Assembly (NCBI GenBank): GCA_019239965.1
Contig: JAFAZC010000002.1
Span: 1-64,000, forward strand
DNA: 64,000 nt
Direction: 5' to 3'
From: Kutzneria sp.
GTDB taxonomy: Bacteria; Actinomycetota; Actinomycetes; Mycobacteriales; Pseudonocardiaceae
The translations under genes and the position numbers were made by a program. Below, piece after piece: positions 34,355 through 43,912 of this stretch. Every line of letters begins with the position of its first letter. Positions within the stretch are counted from its first letter, which is position 1. The notes under the pieces were generated by a model, which ran no database searches, was not told the origin of the DNA, and saw only the letters and a program-made list of their open reading frames with translations.

Positions 34355-36061
34355 TCAGCCATCCACCCGGTAGGCGGCTGGTGCGTCGTCGGGTACCGCG
34401 GGGTGTCGTGGGGCGACCGGAGCGACTCTGTGGTAGCCGTCGCGCTGCGCCGGTCGGGGGTCCGGCTCTGCCTTGTTGGGCCAGAAGGACAGCGCCCGCT
34501 CGGCCTGTGCGGTGATCGTCAGAGACGGGTTGACGCCGAGGTTCGCCGAGACGGCTGATCCGTCCACAATGGATAGGCTCGGATAGTTGAAGATTCGGTG
34601 GTACGGGTCGATCACGCCGTGCTCGGCGTCGGTGCCGATCACACAGCCGCCGATGAAGTGTGCGGTTATGGGAATGTTGAACAGCTCGGCCCAGCTTCCG
34701 CCCGCCACGCCACCGATGTGCTTGGCCGCCAACTGGTTGGCCCGGTCGGCTGCGGGTATGAAGGTCGGGTTCGGCTCGCCGTGCCCCTGCCTGGTGGTGA
34801 GCCCGCGGCCGAACGGACCTCGTCTGGTGTAGGTGGTGATCGAGTTGTCCAGGCTCTGCATCACCAGGAGGATCACGGTGCGCTCGCTCCAGCCGCGCAC
34901 GGAGAGTACCCGCAACGTGGTCAGCGGATGCCTGCCGGCGAAGGAGAGGAACTGCATCCAGCGCGGCGTCCGCAGTGAGCCATCGGTGGATACCGTCTGC
35001 AGCACACCCATGGCGTTGCTGCCTTTGCCGTAACGGACTGGTTCGATGTGCGTGGTGTCGTTGGGATGTATGGACGATGTGATCGCAACGCCTCTGCTGA
35101 AGTCCGGGCCCTGGCCGTTGCCGATCCGGGAGGCACCGATGATCGACTCCGAGTTGGTTCGGGTCAGCTCGCCGAGCCTCGGCGAAAGGCCGGGGAGAAC
35201 GCCGCGGTCGCGCATCCTGTGCAGTAGTTGCTGGGTTCCCCAGGTGCCCGCGGCGAGCACCACCTGGCGGGCCGTAATCGTCGACCGGCCGCCGAACCTC
35301 GCTCCGGTGCGCCGGGTTTCGACCTCCCAGGTGCCATCCACTCGCTGGGTGAGCCCGGAAACCGTTGTCATGGGCACGATCCGGGCGCCGGCACGTTCGG
35401 CGAGGTAGAGATAGTTCTTCACGAGCGTGTTCTTGGCGCCGACCCGGCAGCCGGTCATGCAGGAGCCACACTCGGTACAGCCGGTCCGACGTGGTCCCGC
35501 GCCGCCGAAGTACGGGTCGTCGACCGATACTCCCGGGCGGCCGAAGAACACCCCGACGGGAGCCTGCCGGTAGCTGTCGGCGACACCCATGTCGGCGGCG
35601 ATCTTCTGGATCACCACGTCCGACGGCGTGACCGTGGGATTGGCGACAACGCCGAGCATTCGGCTCGCCTGGTCGTAGTACGGGGCAAGTTCGTCCGCCC
35701 AGTCCGTGATGTGCGCCCACTGCCCGTCGGCGAAGAACTCCTTGAGCGGCCGGTACAGCGTGTTGGCATACACCAGCGAACCGCCACCGACTCCAGCCCC
35801 CGCCAGCACCATCACGTTGCGCAGCAGGTGGATGCGTTGGATGCCGTAGCAGCCCAGGTGCGGCAGCCAGAGGAAACGGCGCATGTTCCACGACGTCCTG
35901 GCGAACTCGTCGTCGGTGAAGCGCCGGCCGGCTTCGACAACCGCGACCCGGTAGCCCTTCTCGGTCAGTCTCAGTGCCGCGACACTGCCGCCGAATCCGG
36001 AACCGACCACGACGACGTCGTAGTCGACGACAGTATCGCCGCTGTCCGCTGACAAACCCAT
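34355..36061 (-). CDS. choD: GMC oxidoreductase, ChoD-like (cholesterol oxidase family)
   Basis: 568 residues. The FAD-binding Rossmann motif is VVVVGSGFGGSVAALRL; other family segments are GVGGGSLVYANTLYRP, VLAAGTWGTQQLLHRM and the C-terminal substrate-domain pieces FNIPITAHFIGGCVIGTD and VVDGSAVSANLGVNPSLTITA-type (read here as IVDGSAVSANLGVNPSLT). It has a Cys-rich CTECGSCMTGC loop near residue 195. The position next to guaB3 matches M. tuberculosis Rv3409c (ChoD). Whether it truly oxidises sterols is unproven even in mycobacteria. No signal peptide. A TATCCT sequence just before the ATG suggests a leaderless start. Confidence 0.88.
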   Translation of the reverse strand: MGLSADSGDTVVDYDVVVVGSGFGGSVAALRLTEKGYRVAVVEAGRRFTDDEFARTSWNMRRFLWLPHLGCYGIQRIHLLRNVMVLAGAGVGGGSLVYANTLYRPLKEFFADGQWAHITDWADELAPYYDQASRMLGVVANPTVTPSDVVIQKIAADMGVADSYRQAPVGVFFGRPGVSVDDPYFGGAGPRRTGCTECGSCMTGCRVGAKNTLVKNYLYLAERAGARIVPMTTVSGLTQRVDGTWEVETRRTGARFGGRSTITARQVVLAAGTWGTQQLLHRMRDRGVLPGLSPRLGELTRTNSESIIGASRIGNGQGPDFSRGVAITSSIHPNDTTHIEPVRYGKGSNAMGVLQTVSTDGSLRTPRWMQFLSFAGRHPLTTLRVLSVRGWSERTVILLVMQSLDNSITTYTRRGPFGRGLTTRQGHGEPNPTFIPAADRANQLAAKHIGGVAGGSWAELFNIPITAHFIGGCVIGTDAEHGVIDPYHRIFNYPSLSIVDGSAVSANLGVNPSLTITAQAERALSFWPNKAEPDPRPAQRDGYHRVAPVAPRHPAVPDDAPAAYRVDG

Positions 36062-36120
36062 CCGGCGAGGATAGCGCCGCGGGTGTGGCCTACCACCTGT
36101 GCGGAAGACCCGGCGCGCGG

Positions 36121-36627
36121 TCAGAGGTCGGCGCGCAGAATTCCGTACACCACCATGTCCCTGCGCCTGCCGCCACGCATCTGGGCACCCCGGAGCACGC
36201 CCTCGCGCCGCATACCGATCCGTTCCAGTGCCCGCTGTTCGACGACGTTGTCCACATCGGTGCTCGCCTCGACCCGGTCGAGCTCCGTGGTGGCGAACAG
36301 GTACTCGACGAGCAGCCGCTGCGCCAGCGTGCCCACTCCCCGCCCGCGTGCGGTCGGCAGCAGGCCGATGCCAATCTCCCAGGCATGGCAGGAAAACGTC
36401 GGCCCGTGAGACACCGCGAACCAGTTGACCCTGCCGAGCAGCTCACCCGTGGCCAGGTCGGCGACGGCAAAGCGGCGCACAGTTGGCGTGGCGAGAGGGG
36501 ATCGCGGATCAGGACCCGGCTCGAAAACGTCGTCGTCGGCGGCCTTGAGATCCTCGATCTCGCCCGGGAAGGGCACCACAAGAGCGATCCCGTCGCGCTC
36601 GACCGCAACGGGCCGATCGGCACTCAT
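36121..36627 (-). CDS. GNAT-family N-acetyltransferase
   Basis: 168 residues. The acetyl-CoA motif A is WEIGIGLLPTARGRGVGTLA (R/Q-x-x-G-x-G/A present as RGRGVG), followed by DNVVEQRALERIGMRREGVLRG, the RimJ/RimL-type motif B. This subgroup acetylates amino groups of proteins, antibiotics or small molecules; the target is unknown. Its ATG overlaps the guaB3 stop as ATGA, so the two are coupled. Confidence 0.88.
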   Translation of the reverse strand: MSADRPVAVERDGIALVVPFPGEIEDLKAADDDVFEPGPDPRSPLATPTVRRFAVADLATGELLGRVNWFAVSHGPTFSCHAWEIGIGLLPTARGRGVGTLAQRLLVEYLFATTELDRVEASTDVDNVVEQRALERIGMRREGVLRGAQMRGGRRRDMVVYGILRADL

Positions 36628-37754
36628 CCGCGTACCGTCAGCCCGACCTTCTGGAACTCCTTGAGGTCGGAATACCCGGTCTTGGCCATCGCCCTGCGCA
36701 GCGCGCCGAAAAGGTTGACGACCCCGTCCGGATCGGCCGACGGGCCGAACAGCAGCGTACGCAGGTCGACCTCGGCGTCGGGGCCGACCGCCACCCGGCT
36801 GCGCGGCACCGAGGGGTGCGCGGCCGCTGCCGTCCAGTACAGGCCCTGCCCCGGCGACTCCGCCGCGGCCGCGAGCGGCTCACCGAGCATCACGGCGTCG
36901 GCTCCGCACGCGATCGACTTGGCGATGTCGCCGCTGCGGTGCACGCCGCCGTCGGCGATCACGTGCACGTACCGTCCACCGGTCTCATCGAGGTAGTCCC
37001 GTCGAGCAGCGGCGGCGTCGGCGATCGCGGTTGCCATCGGCACCCCGATGCCGAGCACACTGTCGGTCGTGGTGACGCCGGCGCTGTGCCCGTAGCCGAC
37101 GATCACGCCGGCCGCTCCTGTCCGCATCAGATGCATCGCGGTGCGGTAGTCGCCGACTCCGCCCGCGATGACGGGGACGTCGAGATCGGCGATGAACCGC
37201 TTGAGATTGATCGGCTCGCCGTCCCGTGCGACATGCTCCGCGGAGACGATCGTGCCCTGCACCACGAGAATCTCCACGCCGGCGGCGAGCAGGTCGGGGG
37301 TCAGCTCGGCGGCGCGCTGCGGGCTGACCCGCACCGCGACCGTCACACCGGACTCGCGAATCTGCTTGATCGCGCCGGCAAGCAGGTCGATCCGGATCGG
37401 TGCCGAGTGCAGTTCCTGCAGCACCTTGGTGGCACGCAGCGGATCACCGTCCTCGGCGGCCGTCGTCAGCCGGAACAGCGCCTCCTCGACGTCGCCGTGC
37501 CGGGCCCACAGCCCCTCGGCGTTGAGCACACCCAAGCCACCGAGCTCACCGACGGCCACCGCCGTGCCAGGCGAGACCACCGCGTCCGAGGGATGTGTGA
37601 CGAGCGGGATGTCGAACCGGTAGGCGTCGATCTGCCATGTGGTCGAGACATCCTTGGACGACCGCGTCCGCCTTGACGGGATGATCTCCACGTCGTCCAG
37701 TTCGTACGCCCGGCGCGCGGTGCGTCCCATCCCGATCTCGACTAGGTCCCGCAT
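36624..37754 (-). CDS. guaB3: GuaB3-family IMP dehydrogenase-related protein
   Basis: 376 residues of the (beta/alpha)8 IMPDH/GMP-reductase superfamily without CBS domains. It carries GVGDYRTAMHLMRTGAAGVIVG, VHVIADGGVHRSGDIAKSIACGADAVMLG and the conserved C-terminal DLKEFQKVGLTV, diagnostic of the actinobacterial GuaB3 group. The usual catalytic-Cys loop GxGSxCTTR is replaced by GYGHSAGVTTTDSVLG, so no cysteine is available there. Its reaction in actinobacteria is not settled in my knowledge. AAGGAGGACGGCAC-ATG is a strong start. It lies between choD and guaB as in M. tuberculosis (Rv3410c). Confidence 0.92.
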   Translation of the reverse strand: MRDLVEIGMGRTARRAYELDDVEIIPSRRTRSSKDVSTTWQIDAYRFDIPLVTHPSDAVVSPGTAVAVGELGGLGVLNAEGLWARHGDVEEALFRLTTAAEDGDPLRATKVLQELHSAPIRIDLLAGAIKQIRESGVTVAVRVSPQRAAELTPDLLAAGVEILVVQGTIVSAEHVARDGEPINLKRFIADLDVPVIAGGVGDYRTAMHLMRTGAAGVIVGYGHSAGVTTTDSVLGIGVPMATAIADAAAARRDYLDETGGRYVHVIADGGVHRSGDIAKSIACGADAVMLGEPLAAAAESPGQGLYWTAAAAHPSVPRSRVAVGPDAEVDLRTLLFGPSADPDGVVNLFGALRRAMAKTGYSDLKEFQKVGLTVRG

Positions 37755-37806
37755 GTGCCGTCCTCCTTCGAGCCCCAGCGCAGTAGTGCTGAACAGGCAG
37801 CGGTGC

Positions 37807-39351
<1,545 letters not shown>

Positions 39352-39438
39352 CTAACGTCTGCACTGGTCTCCTGCGGATTTTTCGCAGGCTGCCGCACTG
39401 TAGCCATGGTATCTGGCGCCAACCAGCCGCCGGCCCGG

Positions 39439-39444
39439 TACCGT
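39439..39444 (+). promoter_or_regulatory. -10-like TACCGT before the DUF5319 gene
   Basis: TACCGT ends seven bases before the GTG at 39452, the spacing expected if transcription starts at the start codon. Same hexamer and spacing as before the genes at 56853 and 57699. Confidence 0.45.
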
Positions 39445-39451
39445 GCGGATC

Positions 39452-39838
39452 GTGCCGCACGATGTGTTGCCCCCAGACCCGTTCGCGGGCGACCCGGATG
39501 ACCCGGCAAGGGCACTGGGCGACCTCGACGACCACGCCGTGCCCCCGATCGGGGACGAGGAACGCGCCGAGTTGATCGACGACCTCAGTGACCTGGCCGT
39601 GTACCAGGCACTGTTGGAGCCGAGAGGCGTCCGGGGAGTGGTTGTCGACTGCGGCGAGTGCGAAGACCCGCACTACCATGACTGGACCCTGCTGCGGTCC
39701 AGCCTCGAACAACTACTCAACGACGGCCGTATCCGGCCGCATGAGCCCGCGTTCGATCCGAATCCCGCTGACTACGTCAGTTGGGACTACTGCCGCGGTT
39801 ATGCCGACGGGGTGACCGAGCGGGAAAGCGCGCGGTAG
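39452..39838 (+). CDS. DUF5319 protein (Rv3412-like)
   Basis: 128-residue acidic cytoplasmic protein. Conserved elements are LPPDPFAGDP at the N-terminus, a paired-Cys segment GVVVDCGECEDPHYHDWTLLRSSLEQLL, and ADYVSWDYCRGYADGV at the C-terminus. Cys and His in the C-x2-C-x4-H-x-H pattern could bind a metal. It matches M. tuberculosis Rv3412, conserved between guaB and sigD in actinobacteria; function unknown. GTG 39452 suits a leaderless start; GTG 39443 is the alternative. Confidence 0.88.
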   Translation: MPHDVLPPDPFAGDPDDPARALGDLDDHAVPPIGDEERAELIDDLSDLAVYQALLEPRGVRGVVVDCGECEDPHYHDWTLLRSSLEQLLNDGRIRPHEPAFDPNPADYVSWDYCRGYADGVTERESAR

Positions 39839-39877
39839 CGACCTGGCGTCGGACAGCCGGCTGCCTCGCGGCGCCCG

Positions 39878-40843
39878 TCAGGGTGTGGTCGACGTTGGCA
39901 TTGACTTGGAACTGCTCGGATCGCCGATTCCGGCGTTGACCGGCGGTGTCGACGACGACACCGAGGTCTGCTGTGTCGTGCTGTCGACCGGTCCTGTCGT
40001 CGTGGTCGGCGTCGGTGTCGTCGTCGGCCGCGTCGTCGTGGTGGTCGAGACGGCTTCGGTGCTGGGCTCGGGCGCCGAACTCGGACTGGAGGCGGTCACC
40101 CTGGTCGCCGTCGTGCCGAGTTGCTGGACCAGGTTGTCGTGGGTCCTCGACAGATCGGACTTGCCGTCCTCGGCGGCCACCATCGACAGTGAGTTCTTGG
40201 CCTCGGCAAGAGCCGAGCAGGCGTCATCGATGCGCCCCTGGCTGATGGCGAAGCGGGCGGCGTTGAGATCGGTCTGCACCGCGAGCGCGGCCTCGAGCGA
40301 ATGCGCGTGGTCGGCGTAGAACAGCTGGGTGAGTCCCCACAAGGGGTCGCCGGGCCTTGCCTGCCTCGCGGCGAGGCCGACACCGGCGAAAGCGATCGCG
40401 AGCACCGCGGCCGCCGCGGTGAGTGGAACCAGCCGTCGCGCACGGCGACGGGCCCTGTACCGCGCGAGGAGCACCGTCGACACGGCGGTCTCGGTGTCGA
40501 CCACCTCACGGTAGGGCTCGCTGTCGACATCCTGACGCCAGGACAGCAGCAGGGTTTCGAGCTCGTCTCCCGGCCATACCGGGTCCGCAAGGTAACCAGT
40601 CGCGGTGCCGTTGTGCGCGGCCCGCTGGCCGGCGACACTGCCCAGCACGTCCAGCAGTGCGTCGTCGCACCGCACCGCGCCGAGGTCCACCGGCGTGTCC
40701 GCGTCCCGTTGCTCCGGGTCATCCAGCCAGCCGTCGCCGACGAGTACCCGTTTGGTGCGCCACTCCCGCTTCGGGACGTAATCCCGTCGCTGACCAGGTT
40801 CACCCATGGGGGTATCCGCGTCACCGGGCCCGTGCTCGGTCAC
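39878..40843 (-). CDS. rsdA: Anti-sigma-D factor RsdA
   Basis: 321 residues. The cytoplasmic N-terminus contains the short sigma-binding segment (RCDDALLDVLGSVAG, about residues 58-72) typical of RsdA-class anti-sigma factors. It is followed by one membrane helix (LVPLTAAAAVLAIAFAGVGLAA) and an external part with a helical region (AALAVQTDLNAARFAISQGRIDDACSALAEA) and a Thr/Ser/Pro-rich stalk. Its GTG abuts the sigD stop directly (TGAGTG), implying coupled, stoichiometric synthesis. In mycobacteria Rv3413c binds SigD and is destroyed by Clp proteolysis. Confidence 0.9.
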   Translation of the reverse strand: MTEHGPGDADTPMGEPGQRRDYVPKREWRTKRVLVGDGWLDDPEQRDADTPVDLGAVRCDDALLDVLGSVAGQRAAHNGTATGYLADPVWPGDELETLLLSWRQDVDSEPYREVVDTETAVSTVLLARYRARRRARRLVPLTAAAAVLAIAFAGVGLAARQARPGDPLWGLTQLFYADHAHSLEAALAVQTDLNAARFAISQGRIDDACSALAEAKNSLSMVAAEDGKSDLSRTHDNLVQQLGTTATRVTASSPSSAPEPSTEAVSTTTTTRPTTTPTPTTTTGPVDSTTQQTSVSSSTPPVNAGIGDPSSSKSMPTSTTP

Positions 40844-41416
40844 TCAGACCACCTCCTCAGCTGCCAACGTCTTGCGTAACCGGGCAAGCGCACGGTGCTG
40901 GGCCACCCGCACCGCTCCCGGCGTCGAACCAACCGCGTCCGCCGTCTCCTCGGCCGAAAGGCCGACGACGACCCTGAGCAACACGATCTCCCGCTGCTTG
41001 GCTGGCAGCGCACGCAGCAGTTGGGCCATTCGGTCGGACAGTTCGCCCTGCATCGCGTGCTGCTCGGGGCCCGCACCAGCCGCGGGGCCGTCAGGGACCT
41101 CGGAAACCGGTTCCGACCTGTTGCGGGCGACCGCCCGGTGCGCGTCGGCCACCTTGTGCGCGGCGATGCCATACACGAATGCGAGAAACGGCCGGCCCTG
41201 ATCGCGGTAGCCGGGCAATGCCGTGAGCACCGCGAGACACACCTCCTGGGCGACGTCGTCCGCTGAGGCGAACGACCTCTCCTGCCTGCCGACGCGAGCA
41301 CGGCAGTACCGCATCACAAGAGGACGGACGGAAGCCAGCACGCACTCCATGGCTCGGCGATCACCGTCAACAGCGGCACCGACAGCGACGTCCAGCCCGT
41401 CCTCCGCATTGCTCAT
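40844..41416 (-). CDS. sigD: RNA polymerase sigma factor SigD
   Basis: 190 residues of ECF type. Region 2 is SVRPLVMRYCRARVGRQERS and SADDVAQEVCLAVLTALPGYRD; region 4 contains LRALPAKQREIVLLRVVVGLSAEETADAVGSTPGAVRVAQHRAL, nearly identical in pattern to M. tuberculosis SigD. Controlled by RsdA, encoded immediately downstream. The start is uncertain: ATG 41416 gives the normal length but lacks a clear ribosome-binding site; the frame is open to 41485. Confidence 0.93.
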   Translation of the reverse strand: MSNAEDGLDVAVGAAVDGDRRAMECVLASVRPLVMRYCRARVGRQERSFASADDVAQEVCLAVLTALPGYRDQGRPFLAFVYGIAAHKVADAHRAVARNRSEPVSEVPDGPAAGAGPEQHAMQGELSDRMAQLLRALPAKQREIVLLRVVVGLSAEETADAVGSTPGAVRVAQHRALARLRKTLAAEEVV

Positions 41417-41642
41417 CGCAGACAACAGCCCTGGTGTTACCTCGGGGCACACCGGCAGCGCCGGTGTGCGGAGCCTCGGTCGCACGCCCCAGTCGGACTC
41501 GCCGTAGGGGGCGGCACCGATGATTTTCTGGAACAGGACGACGACCCTTCGTTACCTAGTGTCGCATCCGTCCACACGTACGAGCTAGCCCGACAGATCG
41601 GTTCACTGAGCTGGATCACCGCGGCCGCCGGCCGATGCCTCG

Positions 41643-41683
41643 GGTACGCGGGCGGTTACGCCTGGCGGGAACGCCCGCGTACC
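41643..41683. repeat. 12-bp perfect inverted repeat, possible terminator or operator
   Basis: GGTACGCGGGCG at 41643-41654 pairs with CGCCCGCGTACC at 41672-41683 around a 17-base loop. It lies 108 bases past the bldM stop and well upstream of sigD. There is no T-run; either a transcription stop or a structured sigD leader element. Confidence 0.5.
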
Positions 41684-41745
41684 TGCCGGCGGCGAGGCAG
41701 CGGCGAGTATGTCTCGTCGGCATGTGAGCGGGGCCGACATGCGAG

Positions 41746-41776
41746 CGGGGCGCAGCGCACACAGCGCGGCGCCCCG
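41746..41776 (-). terminator. Likely bldM terminator
   Basis: CGGGGCGC at 41746-41753 pairs with GCGCCCCG at 41769-41776, 15-base loop, starting 15 bases past the bldM stop codon. GC-only stem without T-run, typical for this genome. Confidence 0.55.
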
Positions 41777-41790
41777 TCCGGATGCGGTCG

Positions 41791-42387
41791 TCAGGAGACC
41801 AGGCCGCGGCGGAAACCGTGCGCGACCGCCTGCGCCCGGTCCCGCACACCGAGCTTGCGGAAGAGCCGGCGCGCGTGGGTCTTGACGGTGTCTTCCGAGA
41901 GGTAGAGCTCGCGGCCGATCTGCCCGTTGCTCTTGCCCTGGCTCATGCCCCTGAGCACTTGCAGCTCACGCTCGGTGAGCTGGACACCAGGATCGGACGG
42001 CTGGCGTGGTGCGGGCACCGAAGTGCTGGCCAGCGTGTGCGCGAGCGCGGCGACCAACTCGGGGCGTGAGGCGTCCCATCGAAGGTAGCCACGCGCACCC
42101 CCGGCGATGGCCGCGGCGATGCTGCCCGCGTCGTCAGGGGCGCCGAACACGATCACGTTCGCCTGTGGGTTCGCGGAGACCAGTCGACGGGTCGCCTCGA
42201 CCCCGGTCGGCACGGCGCGCTGGGTTCCCACCAGTACCACGTCAACCGGCTGTCGAGAGAATCGAGCCAACAACTCGTCACCGTGTGCCACACAGTCGAT
42301 GCGACTAACCCCTGGGACGGCCGACATGACACGAGTCAGCCCCTCCCGCACACTGCGCCGGTCGTCGCAAATCAAGACCGTCGTCAC
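41791..42387 (-). CDS. bldM: BldM-like atypical response regulator
   Basis: 198 residues. The C-terminal LuxR domain (LTERELQVLRGMSQGKSNGQI, LSEDTVKTHARRLFRKLG and the end FRRGLVS) closely follows Streptomyces BldM, the regulator of aerial growth, and the neighbours (sigD, whiB3/whiD, groES/groEL) are the same as in Streptomyces. The receiver keeps the first acidic pair (LICDDRR), but the phospho-acceptor position 54 is Gly (VVLVGTQRAVPTG) and the conserved Lys region reads YLRWDAS. It therefore should work without phosphorylation, probably by dimer or partner control. Upstream region carries a CRP-type site. Confidence 0.87.
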   Translation of the reverse strand: MTTVLICDDRRSVREGLTRVMSAVPGVSRIDCVAHGDELLARFSRQPVDVVLVGTQRAVPTGVEATRRLVSANPQANVIVFGAPDDAGSIAAAIAGGARGYLRWDASRPELVAALAHTLASTSVPAPRQPSDPGVQLTERELQVLRGMSQGKSNGQIGRELYLSEDTVKTHARRLFRKLGVRDRAQAVAHGFRRGLVS

Positions 42388-42507
42388 GGGGACTCCTTTC
42401 CTGCAGCCGAGTGACGTTCCACTTCCCCTATCGGACGCCGAAGGGCGAACCTTGACACGATCCGGTGCTTAATCCGTCAAGCGCCTCCCCGGGATGTGGC
42501 CCACCGC

Positions 42508-42523
42508 CCGTTCCCCGGAACGG
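42508..42523. promoter_or_regulatory. Palindrome in the bldM promoter region
   Basis: CCGTTCCCCGGAACGG is a perfect 7+2+7 inverted repeat, 121 bases above the bldM start. Candidate operator; the cognate protein is unknown, and self-binding by BldM is one possibility. Confidence 0.4.
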
Positions 42524-42708
42524 AGCAACTACGTCCGGGCGGCCCTGGGGAATGCACACGTGTGGCTTCGCCCAACCGGGTCTGCGCCGAGCAAAACCCA
42601 GCTCAACCCCCTTTACCTCGTTAGTGCCAATGCTGTCCCCCTTCGGGTTGCCACCGGTAGGAGACAGGGGCGACCGGCCACATCGGCAGCTACCCAAGAA
42701 GGGGTGAG

Positions 42709-42726
42709 TTGTGATGCAAGTCACAA
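42709..42726. promoter_or_regulatory. CRP/FNR-type binding site
   Basis: TTGTGATGCAAGTCACAA is a perfect match to TGTGA-N6-TCACA, the consensus of cAMP receptor proteins in Streptomyces and mycobacteria. It lies 322 bases upstream of the bldM start and 146 bases below the MerR stop. At that distance it would act as an upstream activator site or control an unmapped promoter. Confidence 0.6.
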
Positions 42727-42871
42727 CCCGGAAAGGCTCGCGACACAGGGGGACGGGTCACCGAAGCCGACGCAGGCATCGAACGTGATTATTGTTCATT
42801 TTGTGTTTCCGTCAGAGTGGACGACGGTGATCCCCAGCCACTCAGCCGGCGCACGCACGCTCGGCACGATC

Positions 42872-43912
42872 TCAGCCGAGCAGGACATGGCAGATCCGGT
42901 CGACGGCCACCGCCAGCGACTCGGTCGGCTCGGCGTACGAGGGCAGAGCGGCGAGCGGCCAGCCAGGGCCGCCGACGAAGAGCCTGACCCGCTGCCGGGT
43001 CCTCGGCAGGGCGGCCAGCAGCTCACAGTCCGCGTGTCGGCGCAGTTGTGCCCACAAGAACACCGCGGACGGGGCGATCCGGCGTACGGCGGCGGACAAC
43101 GCGGCAGAAGGCAGCGCGGCACCGAACATCAGAGAGCCGACGCCGCGCAGGGCAAGCTCCGCGTTGAGGGCGTGCAACGGCAGCGTGTGCCTCTCGTCGG
43201 GCACGCAGGCGAGCAGCACGGGTCGTGGATTCGCCGGCACGCACGCACCGCTGACACAGGTGTCGAGAGCGGCCGTCACACACTGGCTGAACAGGTGTTC
43301 GATCTCGACCCCCTCACCTGACTGCCGCCAGCGCTGTGCGATCGCGACCAGCACCGGTCTGATCATGGTGTCCCAGGTGGTGACGACGCCCTGCTCCGCG
43401 ATCGCGCGGTCGAGGAGCTGGCGGACGGCGGTGACGTCCATCGCGAGCACCGCCCGGCCGAGCCCTCTCGCCAGCCGGCTCGCCCCCGGCAGACGAAGCA
43501 CCTTTCCGCCCGTGTTGACCAGGTCCGACGGGTCTGCGTGGCGAACGTCCTCGACATCGAAGTCACCGCCGGTGATCCGTACCGGATCGTCGGTCGCCTC
43601 CAGCGGTGACAACGCCGTCAGCCGTTGGGCGGACCCGCGAGAGCCCAGCGCGAACCGGGCCGCCTCCGCGGGAGAGGCGCCCCGGAGCAAGGCGCGCTGC
43701 ATCACCTCGAGCCGGCCGATGTCCTGCGCGCCGTAGCGGCGATGACGACCGGTCGTGTGATCGGTAGGGCCGAGACCGTAGCGGCGGTCCCAGGTCCGCA
43801 GCGTGGCGGGCGCGATACCCAGTCTTCTCGCGACGGCGGCGACCGACAGCATCGGCTCGACGCCGACCTCGCCCGGGGCGCGCTCCGGCTGCTGCGTCGT
43901 CACGGGAGACAT
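42872..43912 (-). CDS. MerR-family regulator with cobalamin-binding-like domain
   Basis: 346 residues. An N-terminal MerR winged helix (LSVAAVARRLGIAPATLRTW, RRYG) is followed by a helical domain with W195-x9-E205-H206 (WRQSGEGVEIEH), the four-helix cap motif of B12-dependent CarH/LitR photoreceptors. Then comes a Rossmann-like half with CVPDERHTLPLHAL (E-x-H-x-x-P, where the axial-ligand motif is E/D-x-H-x-x-G) and LFVGGPGWP. So it may bind adenosylcobalamin and respond to light or B12. Start uncertain: ATG 43912 has no ribosome-binding site. Divergent from whiB3, upstream of bldM. Confidence 0.8.
   Translation of the reverse strand: MSPVTTQQPERAPGEVGVEPMLSVAAVARRLGIAPATLRTWDRRYGLGPTDHTTGRHRRYGAQDIGRLEVMQRALLRGASPAEAARFALGSRGSAQRLTALSPLEATDDPVRITGGDFDVEDVRHADPSDLVNTGGKVLRLPGASRLARGLGRAVLAMDVTAVRQLLDRAIAEQGVVTTWDTMIRPVLVAIAQRWRQSGEGVEIEHLFSQCVTAALDTCVSGACVPANPRPVLLACVPDERHTLPLHALNAELALRGVGSLMFGAALPSAALSAAVRRIAPSAVFLWAQLRRHADCELLAALPRTRQRVRLFVGGPGWPLAALPSYAEPTESLAVAVDRICHVLLG

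Larger units (their letters stand above)
41417..41790. other. Intergenic region between bldM and sigD
   Basis: 374 bases without a convincing gene. It contains two strong inverted repeats on the bldM side, listed separately, and a less GC-rich stretch (about 41515-41600) upstream of sigD where its promoter is likely. No riboswitch or small gene is recognised. Confidence 0.6.
42388..42871. other. bldM upstream region
   Basis: 484 bases with no gene I can support. It holds a perfect CRP-type palindrome (42709-42726), a CCGTTCC-CC-GGAACGG palindrome (42508-42523) and a CTTGACA/CGTCAAG inverted repeat (42451-42481). It ends just below the MerR stop. A long, site-rich promoter fits a developmental regulator with several inputs. 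Confidence 0.6.

Noticed and set aside
34311-35891. A 527-codon upstream extension of the BBE-type oxidase.
   Set aside because: It runs through the ChoD gene in another frame and has Arg/Gly/His-rich junk composition; the Tat signal marks the true start at 34310.
42494-43321. Open frame on the plus strand across the bldM upstream region.
   Set aside because: It runs antisense into the MerR gene, lacks a ribosome-binding site and has no recognisable domain.
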